DNA of 52,910 nt, from NCBI GenBank assembly GCA_024280455.1, contig JAJRQC010000025.1, positions 1 to 52,910 on the forward strand. Reading direction: 5' to 3'. The notes under the pieces were generated by a model. The model was not told where the DNA came from and ran no database searches. It worked only from the letters and a program-made list of their open reading frames with translations. This DNA is from Deltaproteobacteria bacterium. Its GTDB lineage: Bacteria; Desulfobacterota; Desulfobulbia; Desulfobulbales; Desulfobulbaceae. The translations under genes were made by a program, and so were the position numbers. Of this stretch, positions 41,876 through 51,290 are shown piece by piece (within the stretch, counting starts at the first letter, position 1; the number at the start of each line of letters is the position of its first letter).

Positions 41876-44785
41876 ATGAAACCTGAAACCGGAACAGTGG
41901 CCGAGTATGTACAAGCCTTTAAACAGTCCAGCCGATTCGGGCCCCGGATCATTGATCATAGACAATTTGCGGCAAAAGAAGGAACAATGGTCGAGCCCGA
42001 TCAATGGCTGCCCTCCGAACTCAACAAACTGCTTGCCCGGGTCGGGATATCAGGACTCTACAGTCACCAACAGCAGGCGATTGAACTGATTTTCGATAAA
42101 AAAAATGTGCTGGTTGCCACGCCGACGGCCAGCGGAAAAAGCCTCATCTACAACCTGCCGGTTTTCAGAGAGCTGCTCGAAAATCCCCAGGCAAGAGCGC
42201 TCTATCTCTTTCCGCTCAAGGCCCTGGCTCAGGATCAGCTCAAGACCCTGGACAAGTTCAGAGAACTGCTGCCCGATCATTTTGCAAAAAGCAACCGTCA
42301 AACGGCGGCCATTTACGATGGCGACACCTCCGGCTATATGCGGAAAAAAATCCGGGACAATCTCCCTGCAATTCTGATCTCCAATCCCGACATGCTGCAC
42401 CTGTCCATGCTGCCCTACCATCATCTCTGGGGGACATTGTTTGCCAACCTGACCCACATAGTTCTTGATGAAGTGCACACCTACCGTGGGGTGTTCGGCT
42501 CCCACATGGCCTGGGTGATCCGCAGACTTCGCCGGATATGCGCCCTGTACGGCAGCGATCCGGTCTTTATCCTGTCCTCGGCCACCATCGGTAATCCGGA
42601 AGAACTCGGCAGCGGCCTGCTCTCCGCCCCGGTTGAAGTCATCACCGATTCAGGGGCTCCGCAACCGGCAAGAAATGTAATTCTGCTCAATCCGCTGGAT
42701 TCGGCAGCGACCACTGCGACAATGCTCCTTGAATCGGCTATCCACCGGCAACTGCGGACCATAGTCTACACCCAGTCCCGTAAGATGACCGAGCTGATCA
42801 CTATCTGGTGCGAGAAGCGTTTAAAGGAAAACAAAGGCCGCATTGCCGCCTACCGGGCAGGATTTCTGCCTGAAGACCGACGTCGGATTGAACAACGACT
42901 CGCTGACGGGGATCTGCTGGGCGTCATCTCGACCTCGGCCCTTGAACTCGGCATTGACATCGGCGGGCTCGACATCTGCCTGCTGGTCGGCTACCCCGGT
43001 TCCATGATGGCCACCTGGCAGCGGGCCGGCCGGGTCGGACGCGACGGCAGGGAATCCCTTGTTGTCCTGATCGGCCATGAAGATGCCCTTGACCAGCACT
43101 TTATGCGAAATCCCGATGACTTTTTTAAGCGCAGCATTGAACCGGTGGTCCTCAATCCGGACAATGAAAACATTGCCGCCCGTCACCTGGTGTGCGCTGC
43201 GGCTGAAAATCCGCTGACGACAACCGACGAACTCTTGAGCCAGGGTAAATACACCTCGCTTATCTCCTCGCTGGAGCTGAAAGGAAAGCTCCTTCTGACA
43301 GCCGACGGCACCACCTGGTTTTCCGCCCGTAAATATCCGCAACGCAGGGTCAACCTGCGGGGTACAGGTGAGCGTTTCATCTTATATTCCGCAACAGACC
43401 GTTCCGTTCTCGGTGAAATCGATGGTCACCGGGCCTGTACCGAGTGTCATCAGGGAGCGATTTACCTGCACATGGCCAAGACCTGGCTGGTCACATCTCT
43501 TGATCTTGAAGCACGGGAGATCCTTGTCCAACCTGTCCACCCGAACTATTACACCCGGGCCATTGTCGATAAGGACACCGAAATTCTTGTCGACGAACAG
43601 GCCGTTTCCTGCGGAGCAAGCACACTCCATTTCGGCCGTCTGCGGGTCACGGAACACATTACCGGCTATCATAAAATTCTCACCGGCAGACAACAGGTCA
43701 TTGCCCGCCTGCCACTGGATCTGCCGCCGCAGGTTTTTGAAACCAAAGGTTTATGGCTGGAAATCCCCTTGAAGCTACAAAAGGAGTTGGAGGAGAAAAA
43801 AATCCACTTCATGGGCAGTATCCACGCCCTGGAACACGCAATCATCGGCACAATGCCGCTGCTCATTCTCTGTGACCGTAATGATATAGGCGGGATTTCC
43901 TATCCCTTTCACCAGCAGCTGCAAAAACCGGCCGTTTTTATCTATGACGGGTATGCCGGCGGGATCGGCCTGTGTGAAAAGGCTTTTATTTCCGCCCGTG
44001 AACTTCTGGAGCAGACCATGGAAATCGTCACCGGCTGTGGTTGTGATCTCGGCTGCCCCTCCTGCGTCCATTCACCGAAATGCGGCTCCGGGAATCGTCC
44101 TATTGACAAAAACGGCTGCATACTGCTGCTTAAACAACTGCTTGATTCAGGCAAAAAACCAACTGCTCTCAATCGATCACAGGTGAAAATCCTTGAACCG
44201 GAGCCGGTTGTTCGCAAAAAAGATATTCCTCGACGATATGGTGTTTTTGATCTGGAAACCAAGCGATCGGCCAAAGAGGTCGGCGGCTGGCACAGGGCCG
44301 ACCAAATGGGGATATCGATGGCCGTGGTGTACGACGGTTTTGAGGGTACATTTTATTCCTATGAGGAAGATGAGGTTCCCCAACTCCTGGAGCATCTTTT
44401 CCGGCTTGAGCTGGTAGTGGGGTTCAACAATAAACGTTTCGACAACAAGGTGTTATCTGCCTATACAACGAAAAAACTCACCAACCTTCCCTCTCTGGAC
44501 ATCCTGGAAGAGATCACCAGTCAACTTGGCTACAGATTAAGTCTGGACCGGTTGGCCGAGCATACCCTGGGCGTGAAAAAAAGCGGCGACGGCCTGCAAG
44601 CCTTGCAATGGTACAAACAGGGGGAAATAGAAAAGATACGAACCTACTGCAGAAAGGATGTGGAGATCACCAGAGACCTCTTTCTCCACGGGTTCCGGCA
44701 GCAGCACCTGCTTTTTCAGAACAAGGCAAAAAAGATAGTGCGGCTGCCGGTGGATTTTTCCAGGACCATTCAAAAACTCTGCTAA
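41876..44785 (+). CDS. MrfA-MrfB-like fusion: DEAH helicase with DUF1998 plus RNase H-fold exonuclease
   Basis: Residues about 1-760 match the YprA/MrfA helicase: Walker A TPTASGKS (about 83), DEVH box (about 198), SSATI, STSALELGIDIGG, QRAGRVGR, and the DUF1998 four-Cys cluster CGCDLGCPSCVHSPKCGSGN (about 720-740). Residues about 785-969 are a YprB/MrfB-like 3'-5' exonuclease with DEDD motifs FDLET (about 789), NNKRFDNK (about 851) and YCRKDVEITRD (about 923). In Bacillus subtilis MrfA and MrfB are separate proteins that act together in repair of mitomycin-C adducts. Here they form one 969-residue chain without the MrfB TPR tail. The N-terminal region aligns with MrfA, supporting this start although the ribosome binding site is weak. 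Confidence 0.9.
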   Translation: MKPETGTVAEYVQAFKQSSRFGPRIIDHRQFAAKEGTMVEPDQWLPSELNKLLARVGISGLYSHQQQAIELIFDKKNVLVATPTASGKSLIYNLPVFRELLENPQARALYLFPLKALAQDQLKTLDKFRELLPDHFAKSNRQTAAIYDGDTSGYMRKKIRDNLPAILISNPDMLHLSMLPYHHLWGTLFANLTHIVLDEVHTYRGVFGSHMAWVIRRLRRICALYGSDPVFILSSATIGNPEELGSGLLSAPVEVITDSGAPQPARNVILLNPLDSAATTATMLLESAIHRQLRTIVYTQSRKMTELITIWCEKRLKENKGRIAAYRAGFLPEDRRRIEQRLADGDLLGVISTSALELGIDIGGLDICLLVGYPGSMMATWQRAGRVGRDGRESLVVLIGHEDALDQHFMRNPDDFFKRSIEPVVLNPDNENIAARHLVCAAAENPLTTTDELLSQGKYTSLISSLELKGKLLLTADGTTWFSARKYPQRRVNLRGTGERFILYSATDRSVLGEIDGHRACTECHQGAIYLHMAKTWLVTSLDLEAREILVQPVHPNYYTRAIVDKDTEILVDEQAVSCGASTLHFGRLRVTEHITGYHKILTGRQQVIARLPLDLPPQVFETKGLWLEIPLKLQKELEEKKIHFMGSIHALEHAIIGTMPLLILCDRNDIGGISYPFHQQLQKPAVFIYDGYAGGIGLCEKAFISARELLEQTMEIVTGCGCDLGCPSCVHSPKCGSGNRPIDKNGCILLLKQLLDSGKKPTALNRSQVKILEPEPVVRKKDIPRRYGVFDLETKRSAKEVGGWHRADQMGISMAVVYDGFEGTFYSYEEDEVPQLLEHLFRLELVVGFNNKRFDNKVLSAYTTKKLTNLPSLDILEEITSQLGYRLSLDRLAEHTLGVKKSGDGLQALQWYKQGEIEKIRTYCRKDVEITRDLFLHGFRQQHLLFQNKAKKIVRLPVDFSRTIQKLC

Positions 44786-44834
44786 AAAACAGCTGGGCCA
44801 GGTCCTGTTTTTCCATATTGGACGAATTCCGGAA

Positions 44835-45293
44835 TCAGGGCCAGATCAGGTTCATGTGAACCCAGCCGGTAATTTTCGGGTGTGAGACCTTAACCCACTC
44901 CCCTTTTTTACCCACCTTCTTCAGGATAACTTCCCGGGCCAGACTGCCGACCTTGTCATAGTTGGTGCCTGGACCGCTGCGGACATTACACTCCTTGACC
45001 TTGACGATCACATGCGGAGTTTTATTGACCAGTGTACCAAAGATCCAGCCCTTATCATTTTCAAAATCACTGACTTTAAGCCACTTCCCTTTTCTAGCCA
45101 GCACCTTGAGCGGGTACCCGGCAGGTAACTGATACAGTACTTCATTGCTGGTTGCAGGGCCGGAGCGCATATTAACACCGTCTTTGACCACACTGACAAA
45201 CTCTGCCGCCACAACACTCACCGTTGACAACGTGACCATGACCGCAGCCAGAACTCCGATCTTGATCACCTGCTTCAAGCCTTTATTTCTCAT
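44835..45293 (-). CDS. Periplasmic protein with two SH3b domains
   Basis: From the ATG at 45293 (AAGGAG ribosome binding site) the protein has 152 residues: signal peptide (about 1-30, cleaved after VVAA) and two bacterial SH3 domains, the first with DGVNMRSGPATSNEVLYQL, the second with VKECNVRSGPGTNYDKVGSL. Each is followed by the GKWLKVSD/GEWVKVSH strand. Such proteins bind peptidoglycan or cell-wall peptides. The gene starts 1 base after tlyA stops, so the two are coupled. Confidence 0.88.
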   Translation of the reverse strand: MRNKGLKQVIKIGVLAAVMVTLSTVSVVAAEFVSVVKDGVNMRSGPATSNEVLYQLPAGYPLKVLARKGKWLKVSDFENDKGWIFGTLVNKTPHVIVKVKECNVRSGPGTNYDKVGSLAREVILKKVGKKGEWVKVSHPKITGWVHMNLIWP

Positions 45294-45294
45294 C

Positions 45295-46068
45295 TCACTC
45301 TCCTTCAATCACCGGAGCCGATTCTCCGGCAGCTCCTGTTAAATACATCAGATATTCCTGGTTCCCCTTAGCTCCCTGAATGGGAGACGGGATCACACCC
45401 TGACAATGAAGATTCAGACTCCGGCCAAACTGTATGATCTTGGCCAGGGCTTCCTCCTGTAAATGTTTTTCCCGGACAACACCGCCCCGGGCAACTTTTT
45501 CCCGCGGCAGTTCAAACTGTGGTTTTACCAGTGCTACAATACGAATTTCACCTTGAAAAAGAGAGGTCATGGGATCGATTAACAGTTCCAGGGAGATAAA
45601 TGATGCATCGACCACACAGAGATCAATGTTCTCCGGAATATCTTTTTCGGTTAGGTATCTGGCATTGCAACGCTCAAGAACCACAACCCGGTCGTCCTGC
45701 CTCAGTGTCCAGTCCAGTACACCATACCCGACATCTACTGCGTAAACGCGAGCGGCGCCGTTCTGCAACAGGCAGTCGGTAAAGCCGCCGGTGGAACAGC
45801 CGATATCGGCACAGACCAACCCCTCAGGGTTAATGGAAAAAGCGGCCAAACCAGCCGCAAGCTTTTTTCCACCCCGGCTGACGAAGGGCTCCTTCTCCTT
45901 AAGCGTAAGCTGACACTCAGTCGCGTACAGGTTACCGGCCTTGCAAAAGGGATTACCGTCAACAAAGACTCTTCCGGTCCCGACCAGGGCCGCGGCCTCG
46001 GTCTCGTTTTCGGCCAGTCCCCGGTCAACAAGCAGTGTATCCAGGCGCTTCTTTTTACGTCCCCCCAT
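45295..46068 (-). CDS. tlyA: TlyA-family rRNA 2'-O-methyltransferase
   Basis: From the ATG at 46068 the protein (about 257 residues) has an N-terminal S4 RNA-binding domain (RLDTLLVDRGLAENETEAAA), the linker PFVSRGGKKLAAGLAAF and an FtsJ-like methyltransferase domain (CADIGCSTGGFTDCLL, CVVDASFISL, ALVKPQFELPREKV). TlyA proteins methylate 16S and 23S rRNA ribose and are sometimes annotated haemolysins. It sits between cpoB and the SH3 gene on the same strand. Confidence 0.93.
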   Translation of the reverse strand: MGGRKKKRLDTLLVDRGLAENETEAAALVGTGRVFVDGNPFCKAGNLYATECQLTLKEKEPFVSRGGKKLAAGLAAFSINPEGLVCADIGCSTGGFTDCLLQNGAARVYAVDVGYGVLDWTLRQDDRVVVLERCNARYLTEKDIPENIDLCVVDASFISLELLIDPMTSLFQGEIRIVALVKPQFELPREKVARGGVVREKHLQEEALAKIIQFGRSLNLHCQGVIPSPIQGAKGNQEYLMYLTGAAGESAPVIEGE

Positions 46069-46172
46069 TCCCCTTACGGTTACCCCCGGCAGCCAGCCGC
46101 TCTTTTCATACAACCGAATTCAAGTCTGCCCGGACATGATAAAAGGAGGTATCGGACCTGTTTGGCCATTGC

Positions 46173-47207
46173 CTACAGATTTTCCAGTCGTTTTTTGGCC
46201 TTTGCCGCTTCCGGGCTGTTGGCGTATTCGTTGATCAGCTTGTTGTAAATAATTTTAGCAGTTTCATTATCAGTCAATTTTTCAAACGACATGCCCTGCT
46301 TCAAAAGGGCTGACGGGGTATGTGAATCCTTGGAGTGATTGGAAATGACTTTCTGATAATCAAGAATGGCCAGATCAAATTCCCCCTGATTATACAAGGC
46401 CTCACCCATATAAAACAAGGTCAGTGCAGCTTTTTCCCGGCTGGGGTTGCCTGCCAGGACCTGTTCGAAACTGCGATAGGCATCTTTATACCGGCCATTT
46501 TTGAACTTGGCCATTGCCTGCTCAAAGGGACCTGAAACAGTATCGGGCGCTACAACGGTTTGTACGGATGCATCTGTTTTTCCTTTTTCCGTTCGCCCTG
46601 CAACAGGTTTCGTTTCGGTTGTCCGGGACGATTTTTCAGCAATCGTTGCTGTACCCACCCGCCCTGAGCCCACGCGCATTTTTCGAGTTTGCGGGGTGAC
46701 CCTGATGAAAGAACCAGCGGGTACCGCTGATGCTGCCATAACCGTCCGTTTTCTGGCCAACTCGGCCTTCCTGGCCGCTTCGCGTGCCCGCTGTTCAGCC
46801 GCACGAATCCGTGCCTGCTGCATGGAGTCCAACCCGACGGACAATTGCTCGATCTGTTGTTGCAGCTCAACCATTTTCTGGTCATTGGCCGCAAGCCGTT
46901 CTTCAATAGCAGCCTGCAGACTGGTCATGCTTTCCATATTCTGACGGCGATACTCTTTTTCGAGGTGGTCGATCTCTTCAAGGCGCGATTTAAGCCGTAA
47001 AACCTCTTCTTCCACCTGGTCAATCTTGCTGACGGAACTGGCCTGTCGCTTCTGCATCTGATCAACGGTGGTCGACTTCACCTCCTCAACCCTCTGATTG
47101 ACGGCCCGAACCTGATAGTTCAGCTTTCGGACATCATCACGGGTTGCGCACTGAGTGAGCAGAAAAAGCGCGCAACCTGCCACAACAATATTTCGAATCA
47201 CCTTCAT
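46173..47207 (-). CDS. cpoB: Tol-Pal system coordinator CpoB/YbgF-like lipoprotein
   Basis: The 344-residue protein has a lipoprotein signal with lipobox LLTQC, a long coiled coil (about residues 30-150) for trimerisation, a low-complexity linker, and a C-terminal TPR domain (FEQAMAKFKNGRYKDAYRSF, KAALTLFYMGEALYNQGEFD, SALLKQGMSFEKLTDNE) ending SPEAAKAKKRLENL, as in YbgF/CpoB. E. coli CpoB is periplasmic and soluble; the lipobox here would anchor it. It would link Tol-Pal to peptidoglycan synthesis at division. Gene order after tolB fits, except that pal is missing between them. Confidence 0.88.
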   Translation of the reverse strand: MKVIRNIVVAGCALFLLTQCATRDDVRKLNYQVRAVNQRVEEVKSTTVDQMQKRQASSVSKIDQVEEEVLRLKSRLEEIDHLEKEYRRQNMESMTSLQAAIEERLAANDQKMVELQQQIEQLSVGLDSMQQARIRAAEQRAREAARKAELARKRTVMAASAVPAGSFIRVTPQTRKMRVGSGRVGTATIAEKSSRTTETKPVAGRTEKGKTDASVQTVVAPDTVSGPFEQAMAKFKNGRYKDAYRSFEQVLAGNPSREKAALTLFYMGEALYNQGEFDLAILDYQKVISNHSKDSHTPSALLKQGMSFEKLTDNETAKIIYNKLINEYANSPEAAKAKKRLENL

Positions 47208-47258
47208 TGCTACTCCTCTCTCTTCAAAGAGACCTGATTTATATATCTTTATAATTTA

Positions 47259-47292
47259 TTTTCTTTTTAATCAAATTTTCTTTTTAATCAAA
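47259..47292. repeat. Perfect 17-bp tandem duplication
   Basis: TTTTCTTTTTAATCAAA occurs twice head to tail at 47259-47275 and 47276-47292, in the A/T-rich 217-base gap between tolB and cpoB, the place where pal is usual. Confidence 0.85.
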
Positions 47293-47424
47293 AAAACAGC
47301 ATGGCAGGACCAGCTTTTCCGGGACAGAGCCATAGAAAACCATGAAAACAGCCTAACATAACTATACGTTACAGGCAATTTTCAGGCAAAGACCAACCGC
47401 TGGTTCCGACACCGGGCTGAATAC

Positions 47425-48723
47425 TTATTTTGGCCGACTCGACCAGCGCGGATAAGACTGATTACCCTTGAGGGAAAAGAGAACCTGCATGCCCTTCCCG
47501 TTTGAAAATATCCTGCAGATCTCGGAATGCCCGTTCCGCCGCCTGGCAAAAACCAGTTGCTTACCATCCGGAGACCAGGTTGGTGATTCAAAATCACCCC
47601 ATTCCGAAGTCACCTGGGTAGGACGCCCGCCTTTAGGGTCAATGGTGAAAATATGATACCGACCTCCGACTCTGCCGGTATAGGCTATCTGGTCTCCTTT
47701 GGGGGACCAGGAAGGCTCGCTGTTCTCTTTGCCCTCAAAGGTTAAACGCTGTACCTTTCCCGAGCTCATGTTCATTAAGTACAGTTGCGGCTGCCCACTT
47801 CGATCTGAAACAAAAACCATGGTTTTGCCATCCGGAGAAAACGAAGGCGAGACATTGATTCCCATCCTGGATGTCAACCGTTTAATAATCTTCCCTTCCC
47901 TGGTCAACAGGTACAGATCTGGGCTGCCGTCTTTACTCAGCGTCATCACCATGGTTTTACCATCCGGGGAAAAGGCAGGGGCCAGATTCATACCTTTACG
48001 CCTGGAAAGTGATCGCGTAACCTTGCTTTGCCGTAGATCGGTTATATAGAGATCCTGATTGGCTCGATGATAGGTCGTATAGGCCAGAAAATTCCCATCG
48101 GGTGTAAAGCGCGGCGATACACAGAGATGTTTATGTCTGGTTATCTGCCGCCGGCCACGGTTCATCACATCGCCGAGAAATACCTCTTTGGCACCGGTTT
48201 CATCGGAAACGTATGCAATCGACGTTCGGCTTATTCCCGGCTCACCGGTGAATTCCTTGACTAAGGCATCGGCCAGCCGCAGGACCATATCATCCTGCTG
48301 TACGGCCGCACCTTTATATCGCCTGCCGGCAAGCATTCTATTTTCAGCTATATCCTGCAGCCGTCCTTCAACCACAAGTTCCCGGCCGGTACGATTAAAT
48401 TGTCCTCTGACCACATAATCAACTCCGTAATCGGTCCAGTTGACATCGGACGTCGTTCCATAACTCTTGGGATCAACCACACGGACAAAGCCATGAAATT
48501 CAAGGGCACGGCCAAGGAGATCAGCCATCATCCGGCCGGTTGTTCCGTCGGGAGCACCGGTTTTCTGATCCTGAAAATCAGGAATGGCTACAACAACTTT
48601 ACGGACATCACTGGCGGTGATATCAAGATAGACGCGTTCCGCCAGAACCTGCGGTGCAAAGCCGACAAGCAGGAGAATAAACAGGGACAACGATAGAAAA
48701 AAGGGAATATTTGTTTTTTTCAT
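47425..48723 (-). CDS. tolB: Tol-Pal system protein TolB
   Basis: From the ATG at 48723 the protein (432 residues, normal TolB length) has a signal peptide (about 1-28), the N-terminal D1 domain (VRKVVVAIPDFQDQK, FVRVVDPKSYGT) and a six-bladed beta-propeller with repeated motifs such as PRFTPDGNFLAYTTYHR, SPDGKTMVMTLSKDG and WSPDGKQLVFARR. The periplasmic protein connects TolA and Pal. The longer upstream frame lacks a signal at its start and is not used. Confidence 0.95.
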   Translation of the reverse strand: MKKTNIPFFLSLSLFILLLVGFAPQVLAERVYLDITASDVRKVVVAIPDFQDQKTGAPDGTTGRMMADLLGRALEFHGFVRVVDPKSYGTTSDVNWTDYGVDYVVRGQFNRTGRELVVEGRLQDIAENRMLAGRRYKGAAVQQDDMVLRLADALVKEFTGEPGISRTSIAYVSDETGAKEVFLGDVMNRGRRQITRHKHLCVSPRFTPDGNFLAYTTYHRANQDLYITDLRQSKVTRSLSRRKGMNLAPAFSPDGKTMVMTLSKDGSPDLYLLTREGKIIKRLTSRMGINVSPSFSPDGKTMVFVSDRSGQPQLYLMNMSSGKVQRLTFEGKENSEPSWSPKGDQIAYTGRVGGRYHIFTIDPKGGRPTQVTSEWGDFESPTWSPDGKQLVFARRRNGHSEICRIFSNGKGMQVLFSLKGNQSYPRWSSRPK

Positions 48724-48828
48724 TACAAACCAGATATGGTTGATTAAATAATTGTTTTCAAGGCAACCTAAAAGAACCGGCCCCTCTTGACGGCCCAGGG
48801 GAATGGTATAACTACCTCTCAAGCCTCT

Positions 48829-49767
48829 TTAATGCTGGATACCGGCCGGACGCAATCGAAAACCAAGATCCATCCGGTCTTTCTTAAGAACAGCAGGAAA
48901 CGGCGGCATGGGTGCAGCTTTTTTTACGGTCTCCTTTGCAAAGCGGTCAAAAAAAGTATCTCCGGAACTTTTGGTAATCTGTATATTGACCAGACGGCCA
49001 TCACGCTGAACGGTAAATTCGACAATGGTCTCAAGAGACGGCGACCATTTTTTAATTTCCGGCAGAACCCACAATCGTTGCACACGACTGGCCAGATCCA
49101 TATAATATTGTTTTTCCAGAGCGGAGTTGACCTGTTTGGTGCCCGATGATCTTCCGGCGGTTGTTCGGCGTGGCGCAGATGTAACCGCCTGGGTTTCACG
49201 AATAACCGAGGCCAGCTCCGCCCGTGCTCTGCGAGCCTCATCCGCAGCCTGCTTTTCCAGAGTCCTGGCCCGGGCAATTGCCCGCTTTCGCTTCAGTTCC
49301 TGGCGCTTAAACTTTTCCGCCCGCCGCTGACGCTGTTTTTCCTCGACCAGACTGGTATCCCTGGCTTTTTTTATTTTACGCTTTAAAGGGCGTACGGATA
49401 TAGGTTTGGCTTCCACCACCGGTGTCTCCACTGGTTTCGGAGTGGGGTGAACAGGTTCTATGGCAACAGCCTTTTCAGGTTCTGGTGGAGGGTGAACCGG
49501 CTCCGGTTTTGGTACGGCTTTCTGCTCTGCAACAAGCGGCGATGGCACCGATCTGGTCTCGGCTGGTTCCGGCAGCGAGACCAGATCAATGGTCATGATC
49601 TCATCAAGCAACGGCTTTCGATCAAACAGATCCGGCAGGTAAAGAGCTCCTAAAAAAATTGCCGCATGGAGGACGATTGCAAAATTGATTGCCCTGCCCC
49701 ACCGCCGGTCATGTTCCCCCTGCTGTTGATAAAATTCTTTTTCAGAAAATGGAATTCCGTCCAACAC
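48829..49767 (-). CDS. tolA: TolA-like energy-transducing protein (TonB C-terminal domain)
   Basis: The 312-residue protein has one N-terminal membrane helix (about residues 26-44), a Pro/Glu/Val-rich periplasmic linker, a long Arg/Lys/Ala helical segment (about 140-195), and a C-terminal TonB/TolA domain (SLETIVEFTVQRDGRLVNIQ, KSSGDTFFDRFAKETVKKA, PPFP). The GTG start shares its G with the tolR stop (TAGTG). It transmits the energy of the TolQR motor to TolB/Pal. Confidence 0.9.
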   Translation of the reverse strand: MLDGIPFSEKEFYQQQGEHDRRWGRAINFAIVLHAAIFLGALYLPDLFDRKPLLDEIMTIDLVSLPEPAETRSVPSPLVAEQKAVPKPEPVHPPPEPEKAVAIEPVHPTPKPVETPVVEAKPISVRPLKRKIKKARDTSLVEEKQRQRRAEKFKRQELKRKRAIARARTLEKQAADEARRARAELASVIRETQAVTSAPRRTTAGRSSGTKQVNSALEKQYYMDLASRVQRLWVLPEIKKWSPSLETIVEFTVQRDGRLVNIQITKSSGDTFFDRFAKETVKKAAPMPPFPAVLKKDRMDLGFRLRPAGIQH

Positions 49768-50186
49768 TATTTTTCCTTTTCCGACGGCTGGGTAATCATG
49801 CCCAGCTTTTCAAACCCTGCCCGCTTGATATCAGCCATGACGGTAACGACCAGTCCGTATGGAACCTCCTTGTCTGCTCGGAGATACAAGGGCTGCTGGT
49901 TTTTTTCTTCAGGAAGCTTGCTGAGCTGCTGACGAAGAAGAGAAGAATTTATCTTTATTTTACCAAGATAAATCTCTCCCTTGGCGTTGACGGACACAAC
50001 CAGTGGTTCTTCATGCTGGCGTAAGGATTTTGCCGTGGTCTTCGGCAGATCCACCTCCAGCCCCTGGGTCATCATCGGGGCTGTTACCATAAAGATAATC
50101 AACAGAACCAGCATAACGTCAACAAGCGGCGTCACATTGATCTCGGCAACCAACCGTTTTTTTCTTCTACCGCCAATGGGGCCCAT
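49767..50186 (-). CDS. tolR: TolR/ExbD-family motor protein
   Basis: The 139-residue protein has one membrane helix with the essential Asp in INVTPLVDVMLVLLIIFMV (D about residue 23) and a periplasmic domain (GLEVDLPKTTAKSL, PLYLRADKEVPYGLVVTVMA). It forms the proton-driven motor with TolQ. It starts 69 bases after tolQ and its stop overlaps the tolA start. Confidence 0.95.
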   Translation of the reverse strand: MGPIGGRRKKRLVAEINVTPLVDVMLVLLIIFMVTAPMMTQGLEVDLPKTTAKSLRQHEEPLVVSVNAKGEIYLGKIKINSSLLRQQLSKLPEEKNQQPLYLRADKEVPYGLVVTVMADIKRAGFEKLGMITQPSEKEK

Positions 50187-50255
50187 AGTCAGTACATTTC
50201 AGATAAAAGTATCAATTGAAAAGACAAGAATCAAGGGTCTGCAATCGGAGACGAA

Positions 50256-50942
50256 TCACCGACGTGCCAAGATATCTCGTTCAATAAGATTCAAAAAATC
50301 AGTGGTAAAATTTTCCACCTCCGTTTCAACATCGTCCTGCTTATTCGAATAAAAATTATAAAAAATAACAGCAGGAATGGCAACGGCAAGACCGGCGGCC
50401 GTGGCGATCAGCGCCTCGGAAATACCCGGAGCAACAACGGCAAGGGAGGCTGAACCACGGATGCCGATTTCCTGGAACGAGGTCATGATCCCCCAGACCG
50501 TGCCGAACAGCCCTATAAAAGGGGTGGTGCTACCGGTAGTTGCCAAAAAGGAAAGGGAACGCCCGAAACGTTCACTCTCAATAAGCTGTGCCTTTCGGAC
50601 AGCCCGTTTCAGGTTTTCCATAGTGGCCAGCTGCATCTCCAGGGTTTCACTGCCGCCCTGGTTTGCCCGGGCACTGCTAATCTTCTTGAGTTCATTGAAG
50701 CCGGAGACAAAGACTGCGGCCTCGGGGCTCAGAGTATATTCACGGGCGGAATCGTAGGCCTCATTTAAATTCTTGCTGGACCAGAACAGTTCCAGGAAAT
50801 CTTCCGAGGACCTGCTCGCCCGCTTGAATATCACCTGCTTGATAATAATAATAGCCCAGGAAACAACAGAGAAGACCAGCAGGGTAAACATGACCAGCTT
50901 GACCATGAGGCCTGCACCGGTCATCATTGAAAAAATAGACAT
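50256..50942 (-). CDS. tolQ: TolQ/ExbB/MotA-family motor protein
   Basis: The 228-residue protein has three membrane helices (about residues 13-35, 130-155 and 170-195) with the family motif LATTGSTTPFIGLFGTVWGIM and GISEALIATAAGLAVAIPAV. It uses the proton gradient to drive TolA. First gene of the reverse-strand tol operon. Confidence 0.95.
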   Translation of the reverse strand: MSIFSMMTGAGLMVKLVMFTLLVFSVVSWAIIIIKQVIFKRASRSSEDFLELFWSSKNLNEAYDSAREYTLSPEAAVFVSGFNELKKISSARANQGGSETLEMQLATMENLKRAVRKAQLIESERFGRSLSFLATTGSTTPFIGLFGTVWGIMTSFQEIGIRGSASLAVVAPGISEALIATAAGLAVAIPAVIFYNFYSNKQDDVETEVENFTTDFLNLIERDILARR

Positions 50943-51290
50943 AATTTTTATTAATTAATGAGATTAGAATGAATACAATTGTTACGCTTTCTTATCTGCA
51001 ATACTCCGGGCAAACCAACCCGAAGCCTTCACTACGTTCCGCTCATCTGCGAAACTCCAAATTGATGTCGGAATCAACAACAACCAGCCGGAATGTTTCT
51101 TGTGTATAGCCGCCTGCAAGGCAGGTTTTCAGGTAAATTTTTAAAAGTATGATTATAGCTTAGAATAAATATTCTGTCGACCTTGTTCTATGGATAGTGT
51201 AAAAATATCTCTTATTCATACAGAGAGTCCGAGCATGGTCTTCGGTAGACCTCAAAATTTTTTTTTACAATCGTGTCAGGAGAAAAATAC
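50943..51290. other. Divergent intergenic region, tolQ and flavoprotein
   Basis: About 350 bases holding the promoters of the tol operon and of the flavoprotein gene. No strong -35/-10 pair or palindrome stands out in either direction. An A/T-rich run with many T (51255-51266) lies just before the flavoprotein ribosome binding site. Confidence 0.4.
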
